64,000 bases of DNA from Paenibacillus aceti (GTDB taxonomy: Bacteria > Bacillota > Bacilli > Paenibacillales > Paenibacillaceae), in NCBI RefSeq assembly GCF_003614185.1, contig NZ_KZ987724.1:11512-75511 (forward strand), given 5' to 3'. How positions within the stretch are numbered: position 1 is the stretch's first letter; each line of letters opens with the position of its first letter. The notes beneath the pieces are model-generated. The model had not been told where the DNA came from. It did not search any database and saw nothing but the letters and a program-made list of their open reading frames with translations. Positions 52,506 through 61,395 of the stretch are shown here, one piece after another. A program made the position numbers and the translations under genes.

Positions 52506-53498
52506 ATGATAATTAGTGTTATAATCCCGACGTACAATAAATCAATGTATTTGGACTTAACACTTTCATCGTTTATAAACCAAAATTTCAATGAATATGA
52601 ATTAATAATCATTGATGATGGTAGTACAGATAATACTAAAGATATTGTGAGTAGTTACGAAAGTAAATTGAATATTAAATATATCTATCAACAGAATAAA
52701 GGCAGATCTGCCGCTAGGAACTCCGGTCTAAGAGAAGCAGTTGGAAAATACGTAGTATTCAATGATGATGATAGAATTGTTCACCCATCATTTCTTAGCG
52801 AACATTTAAAGGAACACATGACCGGAGATAATAAAATTGTAATTGGATGGAAGCATAACATTTTAACGTTTCTACAACCAGGGATAGTTTTTCGTCAAAA
52901 TGAGCTAGTTCAGATATTAGCAAACAATCCAGAACTGTCAAAAGAGCTATTGCAAGGGTCAAGTATAAACTTGGTTAAGAAGGAAATGATTGAACGATTT
53001 CATACTCCTGAATTCGAAAAATACATTGTCTGGAATGGCTATGACAACTTTCCTGCTATTATTAACAAATATGGGGACCAGCTTGAGGGGTTTTACTTTC
53101 CTTGGATTCTCGGAACTACCGCAAACTTATCAGTATCACGGGAACTTTTGGATAGTGTTGGTCATTTTGATGAAAATTTTATTGGTTGGGGTATGGAGGA
53201 TACCGATTTATCATACAGGCTATTTAGAGCTGGAGGAGAAATGAAAATTAATAGAATGGCATATAATTTCCATCAATATCATTTGCGAGAGAATCCAAAA
53301 CAAATAGCACCTGCATTAAGAAAAAACACATTATATTTTTGTGAAAAATATAAAGAGTTAGCTTGTTATTTATATTATCGTTGTTGGAATCTTGGGAAAA
53401 TTGAAATTTCGACTGCTAATGAATTAATGCGTTTTGCTAATGAAAATAACAATGTCTTAAGTGAACTAAGGGAACTTTACTCAATTCAGCAAAGTTAG
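52506..53498 (+). CDS. GT2-family glycosyltransferase
   Basis: This 330-residue GT-A enzyme is paralogous to the one at 40739. It shares the ISVIIPTYNKSMYLDLTLSS start, GRSAARNSGLREAVGKYVVF, the metal site NDDDRIV, and the acceptor-side motif FIGWGMEDTDLSYRLFRAGG. A conserved NFHQYHLREN follows. It probably uses a related donor or acceptor. Ribosome binding site AAAGGAGAA. It has no membrane segment and closes the sugar-modifying operon. Confidence 0.87.
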   Translation: MIISVIIPTYNKSMYLDLTLSSFINQNFNEYELIIIDDGSTDNTKDIVSSYESKLNIKYIYQQNKGRSAARNSGLREAVGKYVVFNDDDRIVHPSFLSEHLKEHMTGDNKIVIGWKHNILTFLQPGIVFRQNELVQILANNPELSKELLQGSSINLVKKEMIERFHTPEFEKYIVWNGYDNFPAIINKYGDQLEGFYFPWILGTTANLSVSRELLDSVGHFDENFIGWGMEDTDLSYRLFRAGGEMKINRMAYNFHQYHLRENPKQIAPALRKNTLYFCEKYKELACYLYYRCWNLGKIEISTANELMRFANENNNVLSELRELYSIQQS

Positions 53499-53837
53499 GA
53501 TTAGTAGGATTCTGTTAGATTAGCTTTGATTATTTGCGTATTGCAGGTAATTATTTATTTGCAATCTCCATGAGCTTTGTTAGCTCATTTTATTGAGGTG
53601 CTTCTTTCACTTCAGAGTAAAATGTACTTAAATAATTTCGTTAGACCGTCACAGATTACTGATATCGAGTATTAGTAAATGGTTAATCTTGTGATATGTA
53701 TATCGCCCCATGATCGGAAAATCGATTTGACAAGCTTAAGTGTTAAGTGATGTGGGAAATATTTGAAAAAATAAAGAACCAATATAATAGGAAGATTGTC
53801 ATACCATTTTTATTAGATCTGAAAGGCTGATAGCCAA
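53499..53837. other. AT-rich intergenic region upstream of galU
   Basis: No gene was recognised. TTGACA at about 53727 and TATAAT near 53784 could belong to promoters for galU, but their spacing to each other's partners is not ideal. Confidence 0.35.
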
Positions 53838-54719
53838 ATGAAAATTAAAAAAGCTATTATCCCGGCAGCTGGTTTAGGAACCCGCTTTCTCCCGGCTACA
53901 AAGGCCATGCCGAAAGAAATGTTACCAATTGTAGACAAGCCGACAATACAATACATAATTGAAGAGGCTGTTGAATCCGGAATTGAAGATATTATCATCG
54001 TTACAGGTAAGGCAAAACGTTCGATCGAAGATCATTTTGATAATTCATTTGAACTTGAACAAACTTTACTCGAAAAAGGAAAGCTGGAACTGTTAGAGCA
54101 AGTCCAATTGAGCTCAAAATTGGCTGATATTCATTATATTAGACAAAAAGAACCTAAAGGTCTAGGACATGCAATATGGAGTGCTCGAAAGTTTATCGGT
54201 AATGAACCGTTCGCTGTGTTACTAGGTGATGATATTGTGAAAGCGGACAAACCATGTTTGCGGCAAATGATTGAACAATATCAAAGATACAACACATCAG
54301 TGATAGGTGTACAAAAAGTGGATTATAATGATGTAACGCGCTATGGGATTATTAAAGGAGAGCAATTTGATGAACGATTGTATAATGTAACTCATCTTGT
54401 GGAAAAGCCAAAAAAGGAACATGCACCATCCAATTTAGCAATAATGGGGAGATATATTTTAAATCCTGCGATAATGGAGATTTTAGATAATCAGGAGCCA
54501 GGGAGAGGAGGAGAAATTCAATTAACAGACGCAATTGCCAAACTAACTGAGCATGAGCAAGTTTATGCTTATGAGTTTTTGGGAGTTCGTTATGATGTCG
54601 GTGAAAAGATTGGATTTATTAAAACAACGTTAGATTTTGCATTACATCGAGAGGATTTGCGGCATGAGTTGCTCGAATATTTAACCATGGTTATAAAAAA
54701 AGAACGTATTAAGATTTAA
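53838..54719 (+). CDS. galU: UTP-glucose-1-phosphate uridylyltransferase
   Basis: This 293-residue GalU/GtaB enzyme makes UDP-glucose from UTP and glucose-1-phosphate. It has the nucleotide-binding start [38 protein letters not shown], the [10 protein letters not shown] and AVLLGDDIV motifs, and [20 protein letters not shown]. The full family length is present. It supplies UDP-glucose for glycosyltransferases such as those upstream. The ribosome binding site is GAAAGG. A perfect CCCCATATTAATATGGGG palindrome follows the stop (54726-54743). Confidence 0.95.
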   Translation: MKIKKAIIPAAGLGTRFLPATKAMPKEMLPIVDKPTIQYIIEEAVESGIEDIIIVTGKAKRSIEDHFDNSFELEQTLLEKGKLELLEQVQLSSKLADIHYIRQKEPKGLGHAIWSARKFIGNEPFAVLLGDDIVKADKPCLRQMIEQYQRYNTSVIGVQKVDYNDVTRYGIIKGEQFDERLYNVTHLVEKPKKEHAPSNLAIMGRYILNPAIMEILDNQEPGRGGEIQLTDAIAKLTEHEQVYAYEFLGVRYDVGEKIGFIKTTLDFALHREDLRHELLEYLTMVIKKERIKI

Positions 54720-54856
54720 TCATGGCCCCATATTAATATGGGGATCATAACACCGATACATATTACATATAACTTCAATTTTAGTAAATACGAATAAGAG
54801 TAGCGAATGAGTGGCAAACGAGGGTCTATAATTGCAGTTTTATTGGAGGGAATTTG

Positions 54857-55263
54857 GTGATTCCAAAACATTACTTATCTGCGGCTTGCAATTGTACTTA
54901 ATGAGAATAACGAAATATTACTAATAAAAGGCCCCGATCGTGGCTGGGAAATGCCTGGAGGGATGGTCGAAGAAGGAGAATCGTTGAAAGAAGCGGTGGT
55001 TAGGGAGACCAAGGAAGAGAGCGGTATAGAAATTGAGGTAAAAAAATTTTGTGGTGTTTTTCAAAATGTATCACTTGGCATTTGTAGCACCTTATTTTTA
55101 GGTAAAGTAATCGGTGGGAACTTAACAACATCTCCTGAGTCTTTGGAGGTAGGTTTTTTTTCAAACTGAGGAAGCCTTAAAGATGGTAACTTGGAGTAAT
55201 TTCAAGCAGAGAATAGAGCTTTGTTTAAATGAAGAGGCACATCCATTTTTACATGAATTTTAT
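54857..55263 (+). pseudogene. NUDIX hydrolase, frameshifted and capped by an insertion sequence
   Basis: A GTG at 54857 behind TGGAGGG opens VIPKHYLSAA, then a one-base shift near 54890 leads to IVLNENNEILLIKGP and the Nudix box (EMPGGMVEEGESLKEAVVRE then TKEESGIE). A second shift in a T8 run near 55150 is needed to continue as FFQTEEALKMVTWSNFKQRI. The final HEFY runs into the ISL3 element inserted two codons before the original stop. The Nudix box is intact but the gene is broken. Confidence 0.82.
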
Positions 55264-56645
55264 GGCTCAATCTAAAAATCAGTGCTTGACAGTCAGTCCA
55301 ATAAACGATGGCGGTTGCATTCAATGAGAATGCCCGCTATGTAGCGACTACGGTTACGGGTGAAATAATGGCGGCGTTGATAGGCTTTGATGCGATTGTG
55401 TCGTCCTTCGACGGTTGCATTCGTGAAGCGACAACGATGATAGTTCACAATGGCGTCTTTCCAGTGGCGCATGGTCTTTAAGGTCGCTCGAACGGCAACA
55501 TGATCGATCTGATCCCCTTGCCTGCACCAGCGATCAAACCCGAGCAAAGCGACGGCATGATTCGGCGAATTGTCGTACCAAACGGAAAAAGCTTCCTTCC
55601 ATTCCCATACGCTTCGTAGCAGGAGCGAGTAACCCAGCAGGATTTCCAAACGTTTCTGGCCCTCTTCCGTTAGTGTGTCTTTCGGCGGATTTAGCAGGCG
55701 ATGCTGCGATTTGAGCAACGCTTTGGCTCGCGGTGACAGCGTGCTTTGAACCGTTTTGCGTACCGCCTGCAAGCTTTCGATCACGTGACCGTGCACATGA
55801 AAACGATCGGCAATCCGGATGGCATCGGGAAAACATTCGCTGATCCACGTATGATAAGCCGGGGCCAGATCCATCACCACCGCATAGGGAGACAGCTGCC
55901 GGAAGTCCGGATGCTGCAAGGCATACGCGCGCAGGTCGTCCAGCTTGCGTCCGGAAATCACATCCAGCATGGTTTCACCGCGCAGATTGTGAATGCCGGT
56001 GTTGTACGTATGTCCCTTCTTGATCGCACAATCGTCGACACCCAGGACCAGACGGTCGCTTGCCGCTGCCTCCTTCCATGCCTGTTCACGGATGCGCTCC
56101 TGCTCAGCTGGAATCGCCTCCTCCTGCATCCGCTGTACCGTGCTGGCAGGGACTCGCTGCATTCGGGCGCTGTGCGCAGCTGTGGACCCAAGAGCTTGTT
56201 CAACCGTATGGGAGCGAAAGAGCCGGCTGTAGCGCTGCTTCGGTCCGACAAATTTGTAGGCCCAAACGAACCCGGTTTCGCAACGATTACAATGCATGCG
56301 AATGGACGGTACGTGCAGATAGGTTTTCTTCCCGAAAACCGGAAGATGCCTGACGATTCGCGGCTCATTCCTGCCCTTCAGGATGACATCCTGATCGGAC
56401 CCGCAGCATGGACAAGACTGCTTGTCGCCCAGCGGTATAGCATCTATATGAAGTTCATCGGTATCGATGGACAGAATTTGGTGAATCCTTAGCTCTGGCA
56501 AGTTGAGCATTTCATTGATATACTGGGTCTGCATATGTCAATTCCTTTGTTGATTGGTCGGACTTTCAACATTACAGGAATTGCAGATGTTTTTCTATCT
56601 CTATCCTCGGATTAAACCGTCAAGCACTGATTTCGGCTTTGAGCC
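55264..56645 (-). mobile_element. ISL3-family insertion sequence with 8-bp target duplication
   Basis: Terminal inverted repeats GGCTCAATCTAAAAATCAGT at the left and, inverted, GGCTCAAAGCCGAAATCAGT at the right, both continuing into GCTTGAC, enclose one leftward transposase. A perfect 8-base direct repeat AATTTTAT flanks the element (55256-55263 and 56646-56653), the duplication length typical of ISL3. This indicates a relatively recent insertion into the end of the NUDIX gene. Confidence 0.96.
55293..56534 (-). CDS. ISL3-family transposase
   Basis: This 413-residue transposase has an N-terminal zinc-binding segment (CPCCGSDQD with a later CNRCETGF), a helix-turn-helix (VPASTVQRMQEEA), and the DDE core: LGVDDCAIKKGHTYNTGI, VVMDLAPAYHTWISECFPDA, and a Glu in the conserved TNATVEGRHNRIKAYQRRHY. 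It appears intact and, given the perfect ends and duplication, possibly active. Confidence 0.93.
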   Translation of the reverse strand: MQTQYINEMLNLPELRIHQILSIDTDELHIDAIPLGDKQSCPCCGSDQDVILKGRNEPRIVRHLPVFGKKTYLHVPSIRMHCNRCETGFVWAYKFVGPKQRYSRLFRSHTVEQALGSTAAHSARMQRVPASTVQRMQEEAIPAEQERIREQAWKEAAASDRLVLGVDDCAIKKGHTYNTGIHNLRGETMLDVISGRKLDDLRAYALQHPDFRQLSPYAVVMDLAPAYHTWISECFPDAIRIADRFHVHGHVIESLQAVRKTVQSTLSPRAKALLKSQHRLLNPPKDTLTEEGQKRLEILLGYSLLLRSVWEWKEAFSVWYDNSPNHAVALLGFDRWCRQGDQIDHVAVRATLKTMRHWKDAIVNYHRCRFTNATVEGRHNRIKAYQRRHYFTRNRSRYIAGILIECNRHRLLD

Positions 56646-56653
56646 AATTTTAT

Positions 56654-57146
56654 TATTAAATATGCTCCATAGGAATGTCTTTTCTTAATCCTTACTAGAA
56701 ATAAAAGTCCAAGAATGATTTTATGAAGTGCCCCCTGTCAAGTAGACAATGTAAAAAAACAAAAATAGCCAGTATCCTCCGTTCATTAATAAATTGAGCG
56801 GATTTTTTTCTCCTCTTATGCAGCTTGTCGGAATTCGTTATGTGACAAGCCGATTAAACTTTCTGGATAACGTACAATTAAGTTCGCAAAAGTAAAAAGG
56901 AAAAGTCATCGGTATCTCCAAATTGGTAAGTGTCCATCAAACCAGAAGGAGAGAAACCGATGACCTACCTTTATTTTAATGGAAACTTAGAGCAAATGCT
57001 ATTGCAATTATGTCGGAGCATTATAACCCAAATCCTAAAACGATCAGAATTATTATTTCAGAATCAAAATGAAATCACCTAGTGCAAACAACATTGTTAA
57101 TTTTAATAAAAATGGTATATAGCGAAATTAAGAGCTTTAAACATGC
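56654..57146 (+). mobile_element. degenerate insertion sequence remnants
   Basis: Sequence such as GTGCCCCCTGTCAAGTAGAC (about 56731) looks like the end of an IS3-type element. It is followed by a short ORF with a good GGAGAG ribosome binding site (MTYLYFNGNLEQMLLQLCRS, about 56960-57080) that stops after 40 codons. No complete transposase remains. These are debris of older insertions. Confidence 0.4.
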
Positions 57147-57830
57147 AACACTTGAGTCCGTGGAATAAATTGTGAAAACTCCTAAAAATGGAAAAATATA
57201 GAAGTGATAGAAAGATTGGGAGAACACATGGGAATTTGGTCAAAGGAACAATTACGGGCTTTCATTAAAGAGAACAAGTTGGTTACTGCCTGGAATGCTC
57301 AGAACGCCTTGAAAGATATGTTTGCAGAGACGCTCCAAGAAATACTGGAGGCCGAGATGGGCACCCACTCGGACTACGAGAAGCATGAGGTCTAGGCCAA
57401 AATGATGCTAAATAGCCGCGACGGAAATAAGCTAAGAAGAGCGTCATATGCGATTATGGCGAGCAGGAGATTTCCGTTCCCCGATACCGGACAAATAAAG
57501 CATCAGTAGAACGTGACAGGCATCGAGGATCAGATCATCGCCCTCTACGCCAAAGTCGTCAGCAAACGGGAGATTCAGGATCACTTACAAAATCTATATG
57601 GAATTGAAGTCTCGCCCACGCTCATTTTCAATATTACAAACAAAATAGTACCCTCTCATCAAGGAATGGCAGAACCGTCCCATTGCAGGGCGAGTACGCC
57701 GTCGTCTACATGGATGCCATCGGTCGTCGACTCAGCAGGTTGAATGTATCGTCTGATTAACATCTATGAAATCGGCGATCAAGGGAAAATGCACGCAGTT
57801 GGAATGCGGTGTTAATTGGTGTCGGGGATC
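57147..57830 (+). pseudogene. broken IS256-family transposase
   Basis: The left end ACTTGAGTCCGTGGAATAAA matches IS256-type ends. The coding remnant has the IS256 N-terminal parts ALKDMFAETLQEILEAEMGT (57300s) and, after frameshifts and stops, TGIEDQIIALYAKVVSKREI then QDHLQNLYGIEVSPTLIFNI. The catalytic C-terminal half is missing. It is a different IS256 lineage from the intact element at the window start. Confidence 0.85.
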
Positions 57831-57853
57831 CTCGATTAACTAAAATAATGTTT

Positions 57854-58309
57854 TCATGCTCTTACTTCATTTATAAATCTTGTTATTATTGGTAGATCAG
57901 GAGGACTTATTTGACTCGGTATCTTATCTAACTCGAAAAATTGGATATCCTGTACTTCATCTTCATCGCCTCTAATTGTTCCACTGTATTCTTTACATAT
58001 ATAAGCCACAACTACGTTATATACTTCATCTCCATGTGGATACTGATAATACAGATCTGGTCCTGAAAATATATCTAGTAATTCTAATTCTTTAGCTTCT
58101 AAACCTACCTCTTCAAAAAGTTCCCGTTTTGCAACTTCTTTCATTTCTTCCCCGGGTTCCATTGAACCTCCTGGTAATCCCCATAAATCATTATCTGTTC
58201 TATGCTGTAATAATAATCGTCCTTCACCGTCTATAAGAATCACACACGCTCCTACCATTATTATAGGATGTGTTCCTACTAACTCTCTTATTTGTCTTAT
58301 GTAATTCAT
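57854..58309 (-). CDS. NUDIX hydrolase
   Basis: This 151-residue protein has an intact Nudix box, GGSMEPGEEMKEVAKRELFE followed by EVGLE, preceded by VILIDGEGRLLLQHRTDNDL. It hydrolyses a nucleoside diphosphate linked to another moiety; the substrate is not predictable. The ATG at 58309 fits an AAGGA about 10 bases ahead, while the in-frame GTG at 58318 is too close to it. It is a stand-alone gene, unrelated in detail to the broken NUDIX gene at 54857. Confidence 0.88.
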   Translation of the reverse strand: MNYIRQIRELVGTHPIIMVGACVILIDGEGRLLLQHRTDNDLWGLPGGSMEPGEEMKEVAKRELFEEVGLEAKELELLDIFSGPDLYYQYPHGDEVYNVVVAYICKEYSGTIRGDEDEVQDIQFFELDKIPSQISPPDLPIITRFINEVRA

Positions 58310-58318
58310 GATCTTCAC

Positions 58319-58866
58319 GTCCTTTTCTGGTCTTCATTGGTCTTACAATGTTTTATTTACATATCCCCGATTTTACTTAACTTAGCGTTCATTTATTCAT
58401 GACGTTCCGCCCATTTAAGATTCCATCAGATATCGGTTGCGCTTGCGCAGTTGGTCGGTGTGTACGTCCCGGCTTATCCCGCTTGCTACCACTGAAATAC
58501 CTTTTTCGACTCCGCTTCTTACTTCGTGCTGGACCGTGGGCGAATGCTCGATGTGTGAATACGGTGTTAGGTGAAGTTTGGCACTTCTCAAAGATCATTT
58601 GGTTCATATCTTAATTACTTGCCATTCCAATCACTTTCGCCCCTCCATTTGACCTTATCGGAACTAATCTGTAGCAAATCTGTACTAACCTTTTTGATCC
58701 TAATTTCTGTAATACTCCCCATGTCAAGACACGTTTTATCGAGAAATAAGTTATGCCCTCCTTCCTGTGATTAGGATGCAATATGCTCGACTTTGTGGAC
58801 GTAAAATTGTTCAGGCATCGCCTCGCCAGGTGACTGACGAGGATTGAGATACGAAGATGTACTCGT
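58319..58866. other. GC-rich non-coding element between NUDIX and the Tad locus
   Basis: The central part (about 58372-58612) is markedly richer in GC than the flanks and has no supported gene. It begins near an ACTTAAC and ends with GTGTTAGGTGAAGTTTGGC. I recall similar blocks, ending GTGTTAGGCGAA, downstream of small enzymes in other Bacillales genomes, but cannot confirm it here. It contains small inverted repeats such as TTGCGCTTGCGCA. The rest of the interval shows nothing. Confidence 0.4.
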
Positions 58867-59099
58867 GTGGTTGGTGTATTTCCCAACCAGGACTCCTACA
58901 TTCACCCTAAGATTTATTCAAGAGATTCAAAAAAAACAACAACTTGCTACGTAAACCTATTTGGAGGTACTGATGCTTTTTGCAAACTATCTTTTATTGG
59001 TGCTATCTCAATTACTACCACAGTACTTATTATAGCTCCCCATCATGCGTATTGTGGAAGTCAATATAAACAAGAGGATGATATACACAATATCAATGA

Positions 59100-59478
59100 T
59101 AGGAGCTTATCGACGGGACATGGAAATTCCTCAGTTGATATGATCAGCAGGCTAGAGACGATGGTGCTGAGCGGAGCGGATCTACCGCTTGGTGTTGTCA
59201 GGCAGCAGATCGCCTCGGCGATCGATATTATCGTGCATTTAAGCCGGCTCCGTGATCGTTCGCGGCGGGTGATGGAGATATCTGAAGTATGCGGAATGAA
59301 TGAGGGGGAGGTGGTGCTGCATCCGCTCTATGTTTTCGAGGAGGAGGCGGAGAAGGACGGGAGAATTATCGGGAGCTTGAGGCGCACAGGGCAGCCGCTG
59401 AGGTATGTGGACAAGCTGCAGATGGCCGGTGTTTTCGTGGAGGGGATGACGTCAGAAACAGGGGGAAGAATGGCGTGA
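59100..59478 (+). pseudogene. cpaF: C-terminal fragment of the CpaF/TadA secretion ATPase
   Basis: From about 59100 the frame reads SLSTGHGNSSVDMISRLETM, then LGVVRQQIASAIDIIVHLSR and GQPLRYVDKLQMAGVFVEG. This is the last third of a CpaF/TadA-type ATPase, including the conserved TGHGNS and QIASAID motifs. The Walker A and B parts are absent. Upstream the open frame (58867-59099) encodes unrelated, partly hydrophobic sequence, so a deletion or insertion has replaced the N-terminal two-thirds. The stop overlaps the next gene's GTG. Without a CpaF elsewhere, the Tad pilus cannot be powered. Confidence 0.85.
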
Positions 59479-60287
59479 TACGGGTAAAAAGATCGGGGGG
59501 AACGAAGCCCGCAGCGATGGAGGCGAATGACCGGAAGTCCAGCGGATTAACAGATTACCGGAGCTATACTCTTTCGCCGAGGCAGAGGGTGGCCACATTG
59601 CTGGTGGGCGGCGGATGCTGTTTTTTGATAGGGTATATCTTCTTCCATTCATGGCTGATTAGCCTGATCCTCGTCAGTGGGGCTGCCTATGCACCTAAAT
59701 ACTGGACCGGTTATCTTCTCCGCAAACGTCGAGAGGCGCTAGGATTGCACTTCAAGCAGGCGCTCTATTCTCTCTCCTCTTCGCTGGCGGCTGGACGATC
59801 GGTAGAGAATGGCTTTCGTGAAGCGATTGAGGATTTGCAGCTGCTGTATCCCGGGAATTCAAGCGATATGATCACTGAACTGAGTATTATATGTACCCGC
59901 ATGGAGTATGGTCAACCGATTGAGGAGGCGCTGCTCAATTTTAGTGAAAGGGCTGGACTGGAGGATATCAGCAATTTCGCTGATGTGTTTACGATTTGCA
60001 AGCGCTCTGGAGGAGATCTGGTCGAGGTGATCAGACGTACTTCAACGATTATTAGTGAGAAGCTGGAGATCAGTCAGGAGATCGGCGTGATGATCGCCCA
60101 GAAAAGATTTGAAGCGAAGGCGATGTCCGCCGCTCCGCTATTTTTTCTCGTATTTATGGAATTCTCTTCACCGGATTATATGAGGCCGATGCATAGCGGG
60201 ATCGGACTTATCATATCGTTCTTTGCACTGGCTCTGTTCGCACTATGCTTCTGGCTAATGATGAGAATTATGAATATCCGGGTCTAG
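59475..60287 (+). CDS. tadB: TadB-like type II secretion F-domain protein
   Basis: This 270-residue inner-membrane platform protein of the Tad/Flp pilus has two N-terminal membrane helices (about 45-80), the cytoplasmic T2SSF domain (LGLHFKQALYSLSSSLAAGR, SNFADVFTICKRSGGDLVEV) and C-terminal helices (LFFLVFMEF, GLIISFFALALFALCF). It starts with a GTG overlapping the CpaF fragment, behind AGGGGGAAG. It pairs with TadC to form the pilus assembly platform. Confidence 0.9.
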   Translation: MIRVKRSGGTKPAAMEANDRKSSGLTDYRSYTLSPRQRVATLLVGGGCCFLIGYIFFHSWLISLILVSGAAYAPKYWTGYLLRKRREALGLHFKQALYSLSSSLAAGRSVENGFREAIEDLQLLYPGNSSDMITELSIICTRMEYGQPIEEALLNFSERAGLEDISNFADVFTICKRSGGDLVEVIRRTSTIISEKLEISQEIGVMIAQKRFEAKAMSAAPLFFLVFMEFSSPDYMRPMHSGIGLIISFFALALFALCFWLMMRIMNIRV

Positions 60288-60295
60288 GAGGCGAA

Positions 60296-61171
60296 ATGAA
60301 GGTTTATAGCGTCGCAGCTATTGCTGCACTAGTGCTAGCCTGGCTCATATTGTACCAAGGCTCCCGTGAGAAATACCAGGGATGTCGGGATATGAAGATG
60401 GAGGGACTCCGATTGCAGTGGATGGCTCCTCCGATGCTGCTTCTGCTGGAGAAGCTTAGAGTGTCGCATAGATTTCCTATTTTATTCTTCAAAATACAGC
60501 GCTCGGTGCAAAAGATTAGCGGAGATAAGCGCGGGGGCGAGTATACTTTGCTATTTTTGGCTGAAATGCTCACGTATGGCTGGCTCATTCTGGTGATCAC
60601 TTGTTTGCTCTCTCTGTTTCTGGACGGTGACCTTATGGTCATTATGCCGGGTGCTATTCTGGCTGTCCTGGTTCCTGTCGCACTTGCCGGGGATCTGCAT
60701 CAGAAGGTCGTTAGGAGAGAGAGGGAAATCATCTTGGAGCTGCCAGAGCTTCTTAACAAGATGGTGCTGCTGGTCGGTGCGGGTTCAACGGTACAGCAGG
60801 CTATCAAACGTTGTCTGGAGCGTAAGGCAGGTCAAGAACAGCATCCATTGTATCGTGAGTTATTCAGAATGCAGCGGGAGTGGGAGAGCGGCTACTCCTT
60901 TCAACAGGCTATGGAGGGAGTTAGTAAACGGCTGGGCGTTCAGGAGGTATCTGCCTTTGTAACCTCTGTATTACTGAACTATCGCCGTGGTGGCCATGAT
61001 TTTGTGCTGGCGTTGATGGATCTGTCCCATACATTATGGGAACGCCGTAAGGCGGTGAGTAAGACATTGGGTGAGCAAGCCTCTTCAAAGCTTGTGTTCC
61101 CGATGCTATTACTATTCCTGATTATCATCGTTATGGTAGGGGCGCCAGCGTTGATGATTCTGGAGCTATGA
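60296..61171 (+). CDS. tadC: TadC-like type II secretion F-domain protein
   Basis: This protein of about 291 residues is the second platform component of the Tad pilus. It has an N-terminal membrane helix (VYSVAAIAALVLAWLILY), a central helix pair (AEMLTYGWLILVITCLLSLF), the T2SSF domain (ELLNKMVLLVGAGSTVQQAI, RRGGHDFVLALMDLSHTLWE) and a C-terminal helix (LVFPMLLLFLIIIVMVG). An ATG at 60245 is in frame, but the ATG at 60296 has GGAGG 6 bases before it and is preferred. Confidence 0.9.
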   Translation: MKVYSVAAIAALVLAWLILYQGSREKYQGCRDMKMEGLRLQWMAPPMLLLLEKLRVSHRFPILFFKIQRSVQKISGDKRGGEYTLLFLAEMLTYGWLILVITCLLSLFLDGDLMVIMPGAILAVLVPVALAGDLHQKVVRREREIILELPELLNKMVLLVGAGSTVQQAIKRCLERKAGQEQHPLYRELFRMQREWESGYSFQQAMEGVSKRLGVQEVSAFVTSVLLNYRRGGHDFVLALMDLSHTLWERRKAVSKTLGEQASSKLVFPMLLLFLIIIVMVGAPALMILEL

Positions 61172-61194
61172 ACATTATTTTGGGAGGGTATCGG

Positions 61195-61392
61195 ATGTTA
61201 AGTATATTCACAGGCAGGATCAGGACATTTTTGCGGGACGAAGACGGCTTGGGAATGCTGGAGATGATTCTGATCATCGCTGTTATCGTTATTTTGGCTA
61301 TTATCTTCCGTAAGCAGCTGAAGGAGATATTAGAAAGCTTGCTGGGTAAAGCGAAGAACAAGACGGAAAGCTTCATGGATGATGCAGGTTAA
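61195..61392 (+). CDS. flp: Flp-type pilin
   Basis: This 65-residue prepilin has a basic/acidic leader ending DEDG. The processed protein would start LGMLEMILIIAVIVILAIIF, placing Glu at position +5 as in type IV and Flp pilins. A strongly hydrophobic helix is followed by a charged tail (KQLKEILESLLGKAKNKTES). The ATG at 61195 follows GGGAGGG. It is probably the major pilin of this Tad locus. Confidence 0.85.
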   Translation: MLSIFTGRIRTFLRDEDGLGMLEMILIIAVIVILAIIFRKQLKEILESLLGKAKNKTESFMDDAG

Positions 61393-61395
61393 TGA

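Noticed and set aside
52396-52509. 37-codon ORF overlapping the start of the second GT2 gene, considered as a precursor peptide
   Set aside because: No ribosome binding site, no cysteines and no leader/core pattern; the ATGA overlap with the GT2 gene alone is weak evidence.
58399-58774. Overlapping ORFs within the GC-rich block after the NUDIX gene
   Set aside because: No ribosome binding sites, and open frames on both strands come from the composition of the block rather than coding.
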